Source: Chloroflexus sp. Y-396-1 (GTDB lineage Bacteria; Chloroflexota; Chloroflexia; Chloroflexales; Chloroflexaceae). Taken from it: a stretch of DNA of 64,000 nucleotides. The notes beneath the pieces were generated by a model, which was not told where the DNA came from, did not search any database, and saw only the letters and a list, made by a program, of their open reading frames with translations. Below, piece by piece: positions 17,441 to 26,289 of this stretch. Both the position numbers and the translations under genes were made by a program. The stretch's first letter is position 1. Each line of letters begins with the position of its first letter. The stretch lies in assembly GCF_000516515.1 (NCBI RefSeq), contig NZ_KI911784.1, positions 2,574,881 through 2,638,880 of the forward strand. The letters are read 5' to 3'.

Positions 17441-20400
17441 TTATCTGTTCAGCTCCATCAACCGCCATACCAGCTCGCGCTGGACTGACGGTGCAACCGT
17501 GTAGCGGATCTGGCCGCGCTCGTTGGGGTAAAAATCGTGTTGTGGGTCAAGATCATCCCATCCGTAACACGCCATGATAATGCGGTCGAGCGCAACGTGC
17601 AGTCGCCGTAGTTCAACAATATCGGCGTCGGTGCAGGTCGGGTTGTGGAAGAGGTTGTAGGTTTTGGTCAGGCCTAGTTGTCGGGCCTGCATGATCTGGC
17701 GGCGGTGTTCGTAGTAGGTGGCGCCGATCTGCGCCGCCTGCCAGAAGACCGGCGGCATGTCGGAAAGCTGCCATGCTCCTGCTGCCAGTTGTTCGTATTC
17801 CGCCGGTGGGAAGGGGAAGGTGGCAAAACAGTCGGTTGGTGTGTAGCGAAGGTCGGTACGTAAACTGGAGGCTTGTTTTCGTACCCACACCTCATGCACG
17901 GCAGATTGCAGCAGGGCGAAGTGGTAGTCGTCGTCGTAGGCGAAGACGATGAGCTGTTCGTTATAGATATACCCCTGAGGAACAAACACCATTGCATGCA
18001 ACTCACTGACCCGACTCCTTACTAACACCCGTCGCAGCGGAGCGATGGCCTGGCGCATGCCCTTTGCAAAAGCTGCGTAAAGCCACCATCGCTGTTTGAG
18101 ACGGTCATAACCAGCGACATCTGAGCGCAGTTTTTCACGCTCCGGCTTCACCCGTTCCTCCACCATCCGTAGCAGGTCGGGGTACTGCTGCGCTCGCGCT
18201 AGTTCCCAATCGTGGAAGCAGATCACCCACCGACTCGGTTGTTGCGCCGGATGGCTGTTGAGGTCTTCGCCGTTCAGGTAGGGGAAGAGGCAATCGGCGT
18301 TGCGCGGGTCGCACTCGATCAGGGCGCGGGCTTCAGCCGGTTCGAGCACAAAGCCGATCCCGCGCACGTAGTCGCCAATGAATGCCTTGCCTTCATTCAG
18401 CGGCAGGCGTACCGGTTCGCGTTCAGGCTGATCGTCGAGGCGTGAGGAGATAAAGGGTACCGGCTGGTCATCGAGGATCGCGGCCGTGCGACGGGAATGG
18501 TCACTGCGCAGACGTGGGGCTTCAATCACCACCAGATTGACTTCGACGTTCGCCTGGCCGGGCCATGTGACGAAGCGTTGCGCGAACGGTATCCACCCGC
18601 CCTGGGCCAAGATGACCTTTAGGCCGCTTTCGCGGGTGTCGCCCTGGCCGAGCGTGTTGGTCGCGATCAGACCCAACCGTCCGCCGGGTTTGAGCAGGGT
18701 AAAGGCGCGGCGGAAGAAGGCAGCGCAGAGGTCGGCAATACCGCCGAAGGGATGGTAGGCTGCTTCCAGCCACAGGCGATAGGCTGCGCCGAAGGTGCTA
18801 CTGATGCGCAGCCCGCCCATAAATGGCGGGTTGCCGATAATCACATCGAAGCCACTGGGTGTAGAGCCGCTATCACGCGGCCCGAGGATGTCGGCGAATT
18901 CGAGCGCCCAGTGGAAGAAGGCGTGCCGGTGGCTCAGCTCTGTCACCCGGCTCAGTGTTTGCGGATCGGGCAGCGTATCCCTGCGCAGCACCTCGTACAG
19001 ATCGGCAGTGGTGAACAGTAGCGGAGGGGTGGTTTCCTGCCCAAAGAACGCGGCAGTATAGGTGTCGCAGGCGTCTTTGAGCTGTCGGAAGGCAACGCTC
19101 CGCTGGAGCTGCGCGAAGGCCGTCCGTTTGGCGCGCACCTCGGCAATCGTCGTTTCGGGCATCGCGACAATCTGCTGGATGGCCGTCGCAACCTCGGCCA
19201 GCAGTTGGGTAATGAAGCTGTATTGGAAGAGTGCCGATTGCCGTTCTTTCGCGTTGCGTTTCCGAGTCGTGGTCAGCAACGCACGGTTTGCGTTGCCGAC
19301 CGGTCGGTACGCCGCATCGGGGATACCATCTTTTAAGAGGCTGAGGTCGGCCAGCCCGATCAGCGAGTCGCCGCAGCGGATGTGCTGTTCAAGAAAGGTG
19401 AGCGGTTTATCGCGGGTATGACCTTCGAGCCAAAGCGCCACGCGACACAGCTCAACCGCCAGCGGGTTCTTATCGACGCCGTAGATGCAGTGGGTAATCG
19501 CGTCACGCACACTGTTTTGGATCGCTTCCGGTGGTGGTTCATCGGTGCCGGTGCGTAATCGCGCCAGCTCCTTCCCCAGCCGACGGGCCGCCGCGAGCAG
19601 AAAATGCCCTGAACCGCAGGCCGGGTCGAGAATCTTCAGGGTGAGAATGGCCGCTTCGCGTTCGCGATTGGTACGACAGGCTGCCAACCGCTCGCGCAAG
19701 ACCGGCTCGAGCGTCTGGTGCACGAGCCGTCCGACCAGTTCAGGTGGCGTGTAATGCGACCCGGTGGCGCGCCGTTCGGTCCCGCGCACTGCGAGCGTAA
19801 AGCACATCTGCTCATCGGCGCCGGTCAGGTGTGGGTGCAGTTCGAGCAAACTCTCGTAGACCGAGCCGAGTTCTTCGGTATCGAGCGCCGCGTAGTTAAT
19901 GCGGCGAGGCGGCGAGTCGTAGAAGGTGAGGTACCAGAACGCCCTGAGCAGATCACGGTTGGTAATGCTGGCATGATCGAGTTCCTGTTCCGCGAAGAGA
20001 TCACCGTTCAAGACCGGCAGACCGAGCAGCGTTGCCAGCGGTTGGCCATCGACGTGCGGTGTATCATCGCGCAGCACCATCCAGAGCACGCGCAACGAGC
20101 ACCAGAGATCGTCGTGATCGGTGAAGGCGTCTGGTCGTTCGACGAGCGTGCGGAGGCGGGTGATGCTGTAGTGTTCGCGGTAAAGCGGATCGGCGCTGAT
20201 CAGACCGCGCTCTTCCGAAACGAGCAGAAAGAGCAGGCGGTAGACCAACCGCAAGAGCTGACGGTAGAGTTCGGCTGCACCGTGGTGGGCAACCCATGCG
20301 CGCAGCTCTTGACTATCACGATGTCTGAGAAACCCGTTGGCGAGCTGTTGCAGACAGGCTTCCACCCCTTCGCGTAATTTCTCACGTACCCGGCTGCCCT

Positions 20401-21100
20401 GTTCCAGCGCGTGTTGGTAATAGATTTCCAGCGGGCACGAGCGAGCAGCGCTGGCAGTGCGTGGCAAGCGGGAACGGTGGAGCAGACGGTAGAAGACGGC
20501 GAAATCTTGAAAGTGCTGCTCCTCAATCATCGTTGCCAGATCGAACTCCAGATAGACCTGACGACGAATGTAGGTACTGTCGCGCAGCAGGCGGATGATG
20601 CGGCCATTGGTGACAATGCCCCAGAGATGCTCGGTACGGTTGAGAAACTCTTGCAGCAGGGTGTGCGGTGCGAGGCGAGGTCGTCCACCTGGCGCAAGGT
20701 GATCAAGCTCTTGCCGAACACCAACGATATGCACCGGTACCGCATCATCGTCCTCGCCGAGACGGTGCGAGATTGCGAAACTCATCCCGTCGATGTCGTA
20801 GGCGCGGGCGTTGTAGCGCAACTCATAGCCAAGCATACTCAAGAGCGGGATCATCCAGGCGTCGCGGGTGAGCGAGGTCGCCGAATCCCGTTCGTCGAGG
20901 CGGGCCAGCCGGTTTTGAAAGACACCCCAGAGCGTGCAGGCATCGTGAAACACAGCCGCAATCTCATCGTTCAGATGGCGACGACTGCTGATACCAAAAT
21001 CCTCCGGTTGCTGATACGGCAGTTCGCCCCGCAACAGTTGTTCAGGCAGGTCAGGCCCAAAGAGACCACCTGCAATGCGCAGTGTTGGAAAGGTACTCAT
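17441..21100 (-). CDS. Eco57I-type N6-adenine DNA methyltransferase, DrmMI-like
   Basis: 1219 residues. An N-terminal alpha/beta region of about 450 residues leads to GSHYTPPELVGRLV (448-461), SAM-binding motif I LDPACGSGHF at 491-500 and catalytic motif IV FDVIIGNPPF at 751-760 (NPPF, typical of N6-adenine methylases). A C-terminal TaqI-like target-recognition region follows (LNGEDLNSHP; RYTPTDCFATFPFP). The N-terminus resembles the type IIG/ISP layout, but I see no intact PD-(D/E)xK nuclease motif. The start overlaps the stop of the helicase gene by four bases, so the two are made together. The size and pairing match DrmMI with DrmD of class 1 DISARM. Likely role: host-DNA modification in a defence cassette; an orphan function is possible. 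Confidence 0.85.
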   Translation of the reverse strand: MSTFPTLRIAGGLFGPDLPEQLLRGELPYQQPEDFGISSRRHLNDEIAAVFHDACTLWGVFQNRLARLDERDSATSLTRDAWMIPLLSMLGYELRYNARAYDIDGMSFAISHRLGEDDDAVPVHIVGVRQELDHLAPGGRPRLAPHTLLQEFLNRTEHLWGIVTNGRIIRLLRDSTYIRRQVYLEFDLATMIEEQHFQDFAVFYRLLHRSRLPRTASAARSCPLEIYYQHALEQGSRVREKLREGVEACLQQLANGFLRHRDSQELRAWVAHHGAAELYRQLLRLVYRLLFLLVSEERGLISADPLYREHYSITRLRTLVERPDAFTDHDDLWCSLRVLWMVLRDDTPHVDGQPLATLLGLPVLNGDLFAEQELDHASITNRDLLRAFWYLTFYDSPPRRINYAALDTEELGSVYESLLELHPHLTGADEQMCFTLAVRGTERRATGSHYTPPELVGRLVHQTLEPVLRERLAACRTNREREAAILTLKILDPACGSGHFLLAAARRLGKELARLRTGTDEPPPEAIQNSVRDAITHCIYGVDKNPLAVELCRVALWLEGHTRDKPLTFLEQHIRCGDSLIGLADLSLLKDGIPDAAYRPVGNANRALLTTTRKRNAKERQSALFQYSFITQLLAEVATAIQQIVAMPETTIAEVRAKRTAFAQLQRSVAFRQLKDACDTYTAAFFGQETTPPLLFTTADLYEVLRRDTLPDPQTLSRVTELSHRHAFFHWALEFADILGPRDSGSTPSGFDVIIGNPPFMGGLRISSTFGAAYRLWLEAAYHPFGGIADLCAAFFRRAFTLLKPGGRLGLIATNTLGQGDTRESGLKVILAQGGWIPFAQRFVTWPGQANVEVNLVVIEAPRLRSDHSRRTAAILDDQPVPFISSRLDDQPEREPVRLPLNEGKAFIGDYVRGIGFVLEPAEARALIECDPRNADCLFPYLNGEDLNSHPAQQPSRWVICFHDWELARAQQYPDLLRMVEERVKPEREKLRSDVAGYDRLKQRWWLYAAFAKGMRQAIAPLRRVLVRSRVSELHAMVFVPQGYIYNEQLIVFAYDDDYHFALLQSAVHEVWVRKQASSLRTDLRYTPTDCFATFPFPPAEYEQLAAGAWQLSDMPPVFWQAAQIGATYYEHRRQIMQARQLGLTKTYNLFHNPTCTDADIVELRRLHVALDRIIMACYGWDDLDPQHDFYPNERGQIRYTVAPSVQRELVWRLMELNR

Positions 21101-23946
21101 TGTGGTGTAACCATCGGTTGCAAGACAAGAATGCCGAGCAGATCAGGCGGAAGCTGAGGCTTGAGCGCCAGTTCGCGCACCCGTAGTGCTACTGCCTGCC
21201 GAATGCGCTTGTGGCTCTGTTCGAGCGTGCCAGCTCGTATGTTCAGAAAGGCAGCGATCTGTTCTTGCGCAGTTGACCATTGGGTGATGGCATCATCGAT
21301 CAGTTCGCGCTTTTCCGCCAACGGTACATTCGCATCAGGTTGTGCATCGAGCAAGGCCAATGCTTGATCGGGATCAAGCCACTCACCGGTTGGCTGTTGG
21401 CCGACAACCACCACCTCTTCGGCCAGCAGCGGATGCTGACCCGGTTGTTCCAGCAAGTAGCGTACCCGCAGTAGCCAGAGCGTTGTTAGTCGTGACACTG
21501 CGCGGGTACGGATCACACCACAACGGGCAGCGATGGCCGATTGGGGATTGGCGAGCGCATCTTCAAACAAGAAGCGGGCCAGAGTTGTGACAAAGCGATG
21601 GTTACGACCGAGGTATTCAGCTTCAGGAGGTACCGGTGAAACAAAGCTTATTCGCCATAGCGAAGAACGGTGCGGAGTGGATAGGGATGGTGTCAGCCCT
21701 GCCCGGATCGGCGCCGGCAAGCGGTTCAACGTCGCCTCCGACACATCAACCAGAAAGACATCGGCCCGGCGGCGATCAGGCTGAATAGGCAACCCCAACC
21801 GTTGTGCCGCTGTCAACACAAACTCGCGCACTGCCGTGGGATCACCGAGCACGGCATCGGTTGCCTCTAGCTCCCGGCGCACCTCATCTGGCTTCAGTGC
21901 TCGCTGCGCAAACCGAGTACGGTTAACCCGTTCACGCTCAGCATCTTGTTGCCAGCGTCGGTGCAGCACCTCAACCGCCGGTACGCCGAGATCGAGTTCC
22001 AGTTGTTGCCCTGCGCGACCACGCCGCAAAAAGAGCGCATTGAGCACCGCTTCGGTGACACTGGCGCTATCTTCAGGAACCGGCACATACGTTCCCAGTG
22101 CGCGATGAATCTCACGGGCTTTGTTCAGCAGCACATCGATCACCACGCCGTCTACCGGATTATCCCGCCCGTAGAGGCGGATCACCCGCACGGTTGATGC
22201 CAACTGGCCGTAGCGGTCAACCCGCCCCTCACGCTGTTCGAGCCGGTTTGGATTCCAGGGCAAATCGTAGTGTACCACCGCGTTAAAACGGTCTTGCAAA
22301 TTAATCCCCTCGCTCAGGCAATCGGTGGCAACCAACACCCGTGGCTGATCGGTCGTGAGCGATTCGATCATCATCCGCCGTTCATCATCTGCCATCCGCC
22401 CGGTCACACACACCACCTGTACTGTTTCCGGCAGCGTCTGCCGTAGATGGTCGGCCAGGTATTCAGCAGTGGCGATATAGCGGCACCACAGAATGGGGCA
22501 AAAACCCTCGCCGAGCAACTGCTGCACCACCTCGCGGCAGCGTTGCAGCTTGGTATCGGCGGTTGGCCCGGCCAGTGCTCTGGCAAGACGAATCAGCTCG
22601 TGCAATCGTCGCCGCTCGTGATCGTTCAGCGTTTGCGCACTTGCTTCAACCGGCGGTAACGGCGCCTCATCGTTGGTGCGATTGTCATCAGCTTCAAAAA
22701 TAAACGGCTGAAAATCGCTCTCTTCATCGGTAACCGCCAGAGTGTCAATGCGGGCTTCTAACGCAGCCCGAGCAGCGGCCGGACTCGACATCACACAGCG
22801 CAACAGGGCCAGCGCCCCCCAATACCGCACCCGCCGCTGACGCTCGTGCAAATGGTCGCCGGTGTGCACGATTTCAGAGCAGAAGGCGTAGATACGTTCA
22901 AACAAGTGACGGTACTCGGGTGAAAGATCATACGTCACGTCAATCGCTTCTCGGCTGGGGAAACAGCGCACCTCTTCCCAGTGCAGCTCAATATCTTTGC
23001 GCGTCCGCTGAACGAAATGGCGGGCCAGCGTTATCCGTTGGCTCTCTTGCAGATCGGCAATCTGCCAGTCAGCAAACTCCGGTCGCAGCAGCCCCAGCAG
23101 CGAACGAAACGCCATCTCAATCCCACTGTGGGGAGTGGCGGTCAGGAGAATGAGATGGCGTTGCGCATCGGCAGCCAGCTCCTGAAGCAAACGATGGCGT
23201 TGCTGCTGACTCTGAAAACGTTCATCGGCTGCCGCTGCACTGTGTACTTCATCAACGATCACCAGCTCAGGGCAATGCAAGAGAAACTGATGACGGTTCC
23301 GATCCGTCTTCACAAAATCAATACTCACCACCTGAATAGGGTAATGAGCATAGACACTCTTACCCGGGGGAACCTGACGCTCCAACTGCGTGATCGTTCC
23401 CGAACGGATAATCACTGCGTCGAGATGAAACTTCGTTGCCAGTTCGTGCTGCCACTGTTCGCAGAGGTACGGCGGGCAAAGCACACATAACCGACGAATC
23501 TCCTGACGGTCGAACAGCTCACGGGCAATGAGCAGCGCCTCAATCGTCTTGCCGACCCCTACATCATCGGCGATCAACAACCGTACCGGATGCAGACGCA
23601 GCGCCATCAGGAGCGGAACAAACTGATAGGTACGAGGCCGGATCGAAATCCGCCCCAGCGAGCGAAATGGCGCTGCGCCTTCACGGAGGGTCAGGCGGGC
23701 GGCCTGCCAGAGCAGCCGGATCGCTGCCGCATCTGCAACCTGATCGACGGTGGGCAGTGGAAACGTCGCCGGTTGCAGACGCTCCTCGGGCAACGTATAG
23801 CCAACCAGGTCGGCCAGCCGACGATGAATGGCCACCACCTGATCGCTCGCCCCGGCCAGAGGCCGCAGCAACACGACATCGGGCTGATCTGATGGCAACA
23901 ACACCCAATCACGTTTCCGACAACGCACAATCGAGCCGGGTTGCAT
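21097..23946 (-). CDS. SNF2-family DEAD/DEAH-type helicase, DrmD-like
   Basis: 949 residues. Walker A is DDVGVGKT at 127-134, motif II is DEVH at 232-235 (VIVDEVHSA) and motif III is LLTATPHSG. The second RecA domain has VLVATDCLSEGINLQ and LEQREGRVDRYGQ (motifs V and VI). A C-terminal region of about 350 residues is predicted to be largely helical. There is no nuclease motif that I can see. It is the first gene of a two-gene operon with the adenine methylase and is divergent from the riboflavin operon. Homologues pair with large adenine methylases in class 1 DISARM phage-defence loci. Assignment to the SNF2 superfamily is firm; the defence role is inferred. Confidence 0.87.
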   Translation of the reverse strand: MQPGSIVRCRKRDWVLLPSDQPDVVLLRPLAGASDQVVAIHRRLADLVGYTLPEERLQPATFPLPTVDQVADAAAIRLLWQAARLTLREGAAPFRSLGRISIRPRTYQFVPLLMALRLHPVRLLIADDVGVGKTIEALLIARELFDRQEIRRLCVLCPPYLCEQWQHELATKFHLDAVIIRSGTITQLERQVPPGKSVYAHYPIQVVSIDFVKTDRNRHQFLLHCPELVIVDEVHSAAAADERFQSQQQRHRLLQELAADAQRHLILLTATPHSGIEMAFRSLLGLLRPEFADWQIADLQESQRITLARHFVQRTRKDIELHWEEVRCFPSREAIDVTYDLSPEYRHLFERIYAFCSEIVHTGDHLHERQRRVRYWGALALLRCVMSSPAAARAALEARIDTLAVTDEESDFQPFIFEADDNRTNDEAPLPPVEASAQTLNDHERRRLHELIRLARALAGPTADTKLQRCREVVQQLLGEGFCPILWCRYIATAEYLADHLRQTLPETVQVVCVTGRMADDERRMMIESLTTDQPRVLVATDCLSEGINLQDRFNAVVHYDLPWNPNRLEQREGRVDRYGQLASTVRVIRLYGRDNPVDGVVIDVLLNKAREIHRALGTYVPVPEDSASVTEAVLNALFLRRGRAGQQLELDLGVPAVEVLHRRWQQDAERERVNRTRFAQRALKPDEVRRELEATDAVLGDPTAVREFVLTAAQRLGLPIQPDRRRADVFLVDVSEATLNRLPAPIRAGLTPSLSTPHRSSLWRISFVSPVPPEAEYLGRNHRFVTTLARFLFEDALANPQSAIAARCGVIRTRAVSRLTTLWLLRVRYLLEQPGQHPLLAEEVVVVGQQPTGEWLDPDQALALLDAQPDANVPLAEKRELIDDAITQWSTAQEQIAAFLNIRAGTLEQSHKRIRQAVALRVRELALKPQLPPDLLGILVLQPMVTPQ

Positions 23947-24175
23947 AGCACAGCACTCCTGGTAGCAGCACGCGATGATCCAACTGGCTGAAAAAAGGCC
24001 TTCCTGCGCCGGTGAGCACAGGATTTTTTCGGAGGTATCCGTAGTGATACAATCGTTTTACGTACAGCATCAGCACTATTCTATTACACCAGAAACAATG
24101 TGGCAAAAGACATATGCGAGCATTGCCGAAGGTTTTTTCAACGTTTCCCATTTTCAATCGTGTTTGCGACGGCGG

Positions 24176-24204
24176 TTGACACCATCCCATTTTCACGGTA
24201 TCGT
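24176..24204 (+). promoter_or_regulatory. Promoter of the riboflavin operon
   Basis: Perfect TTGACA (24176-24181), 17-base spacer, TATCGT (24199-24204). Transcription would begin about 28 bases before the FMN riboswitch. Confidence 0.72.
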
Positions 24205-24238
24205 AATCAATATATGTCGCTACAGCGACATAATCCGA

Positions 24239-24367
24239 AGACCTTCGGGGCAAGGTGAAATTCCTGATCGGCGGTAATGGTGGCGTGCCCACACAAGCCC
24301 GCGAGCCGCAAGGCAGGACTCGGTGCGATTCCGGGGCCGACGGTATAGTCCGGATGGGAGAAGGTCT
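24239..24367 (+). promoter_or_regulatory. FMN riboswitch (RFN element)
   Basis: The outer stem P1 is AGACCTTC (24239-24246) with GAAGGTCT (24360-24367). Within it stand the conserved RFN blocks: GGGGCAAGGTGAAATTCC, GATCGGCGGTAA, AGCCCGCGAGC, GATTCCGGGGCCGACGGTA and TAGTCCGGATGGGAGAAGG. It binds flavin mononucleotide and lowers expression of the downstream riboflavin genes when FMN is plentiful. Its place directly upstream of ribD confirms the call. Confidence 0.98.
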
Positions 24368-24488
24368 GCGGTTGGTCCGGCACGATGGAACATGCAGTGA
24401 CAAGGGCACACTCGCTGCTCTTGTCTGTTTGTGCAACTGTACCGGTTAAGCACCGGACGGTTGTTCTCCTCTGCTTCATCGTCCTCCC

Positions 24489-24524
24489 CGCGATGCCCCG
24501 AAGGTTATGCAAAGGGGTGTCGCG
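24489..24524 (+). promoter_or_regulatory. Hairpin sequestering the ribD ribosome binding site
   Basis: CGCGATGCCCC (24489-24499) can pair over eleven positions, two of them G-U, with GGGGTGTCGCG (24514-24524), which directly abuts the ATG of ribD. The purine-rich AAAGGGG that would serve as ribosome binding site (24511-24517) is partly in the 3' arm. This fits an FMN riboswitch that acts on translation rather than through a terminator; no T-run terminator is seen between aptamer and gene. Confidence 0.7.
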
Positions 24525-25733
24525 ATGAATGATCATCACCAATGCTTCACACCTGATCGCTTTATTGCCCTTGCTTTGCAGCAGGCAGCGGCTGTTGTTG
24601 GTCGCACCAGCCCTAATCCGCCGGTTGGGGCAGTGGTCGTGCGCGATGGACAGGTGGTTGGGGTAGGTGCCACCCAACCCGCCGGCGGATCGCACGCAGA
24701 ACGAGTCGCGTTGGCGGCTGCTGGTCACCGCGCACAAGGGGCCGATCTCTACACGACCCTTGAACCATGTACGTTCCACGGCCGTACACCACCTTGCACC
24801 GAAGCCATCATTGCTGCCGGTATCCGGCGCGTCTTTTTCATTGCCCATGACCCTGATCCGCGCATGGGGGCCGGAGCAACGCCGGTGTTGCAGAGTGCCG
24901 GGATCGAGGTGCATCGGATCACGACCGGCGCTGCCGTTGTCGCCGAACAACTGGCACCGTTTCGTTGTCGGGTACAGTCTGGTCGGCCATTAGTCACGGC
25001 CAAATATGCCATGACGCTCGACGGTCGGATTGCGACTGCCGGTGGCGATAGTCGTTGGATCACCGGTTCTGCCGCTCGTACTGAAGTGCATCGGCTACGC
25101 GATCGGGTTGATGTGATTATGGTGGGAGTCGGCACCGTGCTCAAAGATGATCCGCAACTGACCACCCGTCTTGATCAACACTGGCGGATGCCGCGCCATC
25201 CGCTGCGGGTGATTGTGGATAGTCATGGTCGAACCCCATTGGAAGCGCGGGTACTTAGCTCCGACCTCCCCGGTCAGACACTGATTGCGACGGTGAAGCC
25301 CGCTCCGGATTGGGTGAGCGCCGTACAGGAGCGTGGGGGAAAGGTGGTGCAATGTCCACCTGGCACCGACGGGCGTGTCGCTCTTAAGCCGTTACTGTGC
25401 TATCTCGCAGATCAGGGGCATAATCACGTGTTGGTTGAGGGTGGCGCGACGCTGTTGGGTGCGCTGCACACCGATGGTGTGATCGATGAAGTCTGGGCCT
25501 TCATTGGTACCCGGATCGTTAATGATGCCCTGGCGCCAGCGCCTATGGCTGGCGCCGGTGTGCCACGAATGGCCCTGGCTCACTCCTACCGTTTGCGTCG
25601 AATTGAGCAGTATGACCAGGATGTGCTGCTGATTGCCTCGTCAATCGCTGCGCCATGGTGGAATATCGAGGAGGTTGCTGATGTTTACCGGGATTGTGGA
25701 AGAGATGGGAACGGTTGCACACATTGTTGGTGA
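24525..25733 (+). CDS. ribD: Bifunctional riboflavin deaminase/reductase RibD
   Basis: 402 residues from the ATG at 24525, just after the AAAGGGG site. Two steps of riboflavin synthesis. The N-terminal deaminase has zinc ligands in SHAERVALAAAG and LEPCTFHGRTPPC. The C-terminal NADPH-dependent reductase begins at VTAKYAMTLDGRIAT and contains DSRWITG and VEGGATLLGAL. The usual end of the family is near DQDVLLIA; here about 30 further residues run 53 bases into ribE in another frame. This tail is unusual and may be a true extension or a lost stop codon. Confidence 0.95.
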   Translation: MNDHHQCFTPDRFIALALQQAAAVVGRTSPNPPVGAVVVRDGQVVGVGATQPAGGSHAERVALAAAGHRAQGADLYTTLEPCTFHGRTPPCTEAIIAAGIRRVFFIAHDPDPRMGAGATPVLQSAGIEVHRITTGAAVVAEQLAPFRCRVQSGRPLVTAKYAMTLDGRIATAGGDSRWITGSAARTEVHRLRDRVDVIMVGVGTVLKDDPQLTTRLDQHWRMPRHPLRVIVDSHGRTPLEARVLSSDLPGQTLIATVKPAPDWVSAVQERGGKVVQCPPGTDGRVALKPLLCYLADQGHNHVLVEGGATLLGALHTDGVIDEVWAFIGTRIVNDALAPAPMAGAGVPRMALAHSYRLRRIEQYDQDVLLIASSIAAPWWNIEEVADVYRDCGRDGNGCTHCW

Positions 25734-26289
25734 TCAGGCTCAGGCGAACCAATTGACCGTGAACTGCCATACCGTGCTCGCAGGAACACGCATCGGCGAC
25801 AGTATTGCGGTCAACGGCACATGCCTGACGGTGACAGCGCTGACCGATCACAGCTTCACGGTTGGGCTGAGTCCAGAGACGCTGCGGCGCACCAATTTGG
25901 GGCGGCTCAAGGTCGGTGATCCGGTGAATCTCGAACGGGCCCTCGCGTTTGGTGGCAGAATGGGCGGGCATTACGTCCAGGGCCACGTCGATGGTGTTGG
26001 CGAAATTGTCGCCATCGTTCCCGAAGGTGACTCGAAGCGCGTGACGATTCGCCCGCCTGCTCATTTGTTGTCGTACATCGTCGAAAAGGGTTATATCGCG
26101 GTTGACGGTGTGAGTCTGACGGTGGCCGAAATGGGGCCTGACACGTTTACTGTTGCGTTAGTCGCCTATACCCAATCAGCAGTCATTATGGGCCGCCAGG
26201 AGGTTGGGGCGTTAGTGAATATTGAGGTTGACATAATTGCGAAGTATGTAGAACGGCTGGTAGAAGCTTACCGGCGGGAGGCGCACTAA
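25681..26289 (+). CDS. ribE: Riboflavin synthase, alpha subunit
   Basis: 202 residues. It dismutates two 6,7-dimethyl-8-ribityllumazine molecules to riboflavin and a pyrimidinedione. The start MFTGIVEEMG is invariant in the family and fixes the ATG at 25681, inside the end of ribD, with GAGGAGG-like AGGAGGTTG just upstream. Two repeated barrel halves are visible: GDSIAVNGTCLTV with GRMGGHYVQGHVDG, and VEKGYIAVDGVSLTV. The stop shares a base with the next start (TAATG). Confidence 0.97.
   Translation: MFTGIVEEMGTVAHIVGDQAQANQLTVNCHTVLAGTRIGDSIAVNGTCLTVTALTDHSFTVGLSPETLRRTNLGRLKVGDPVNLERALAFGGRMGGHYVQGHVDGVGEIVAIVPEGDSKRVTIRPPAHLLSYIVEKGYIAVDGVSLTVAEMGPDTFTVALVAYTQSAVIMGRQEVGALVNIEVDIIAKYVERLVEAYRREAH

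Noticed and set aside
19718-21157. Plus-strand frames of 219 and 248 codons inside the methylase gene
   Set aside because: They are antisense shadows of the methylase and of the helicase-methylase junction.
23909-24950. Minus-strand frames of 175 and 247 codons
   Set aside because: They are antisense to the FMN riboswitch and ribD.
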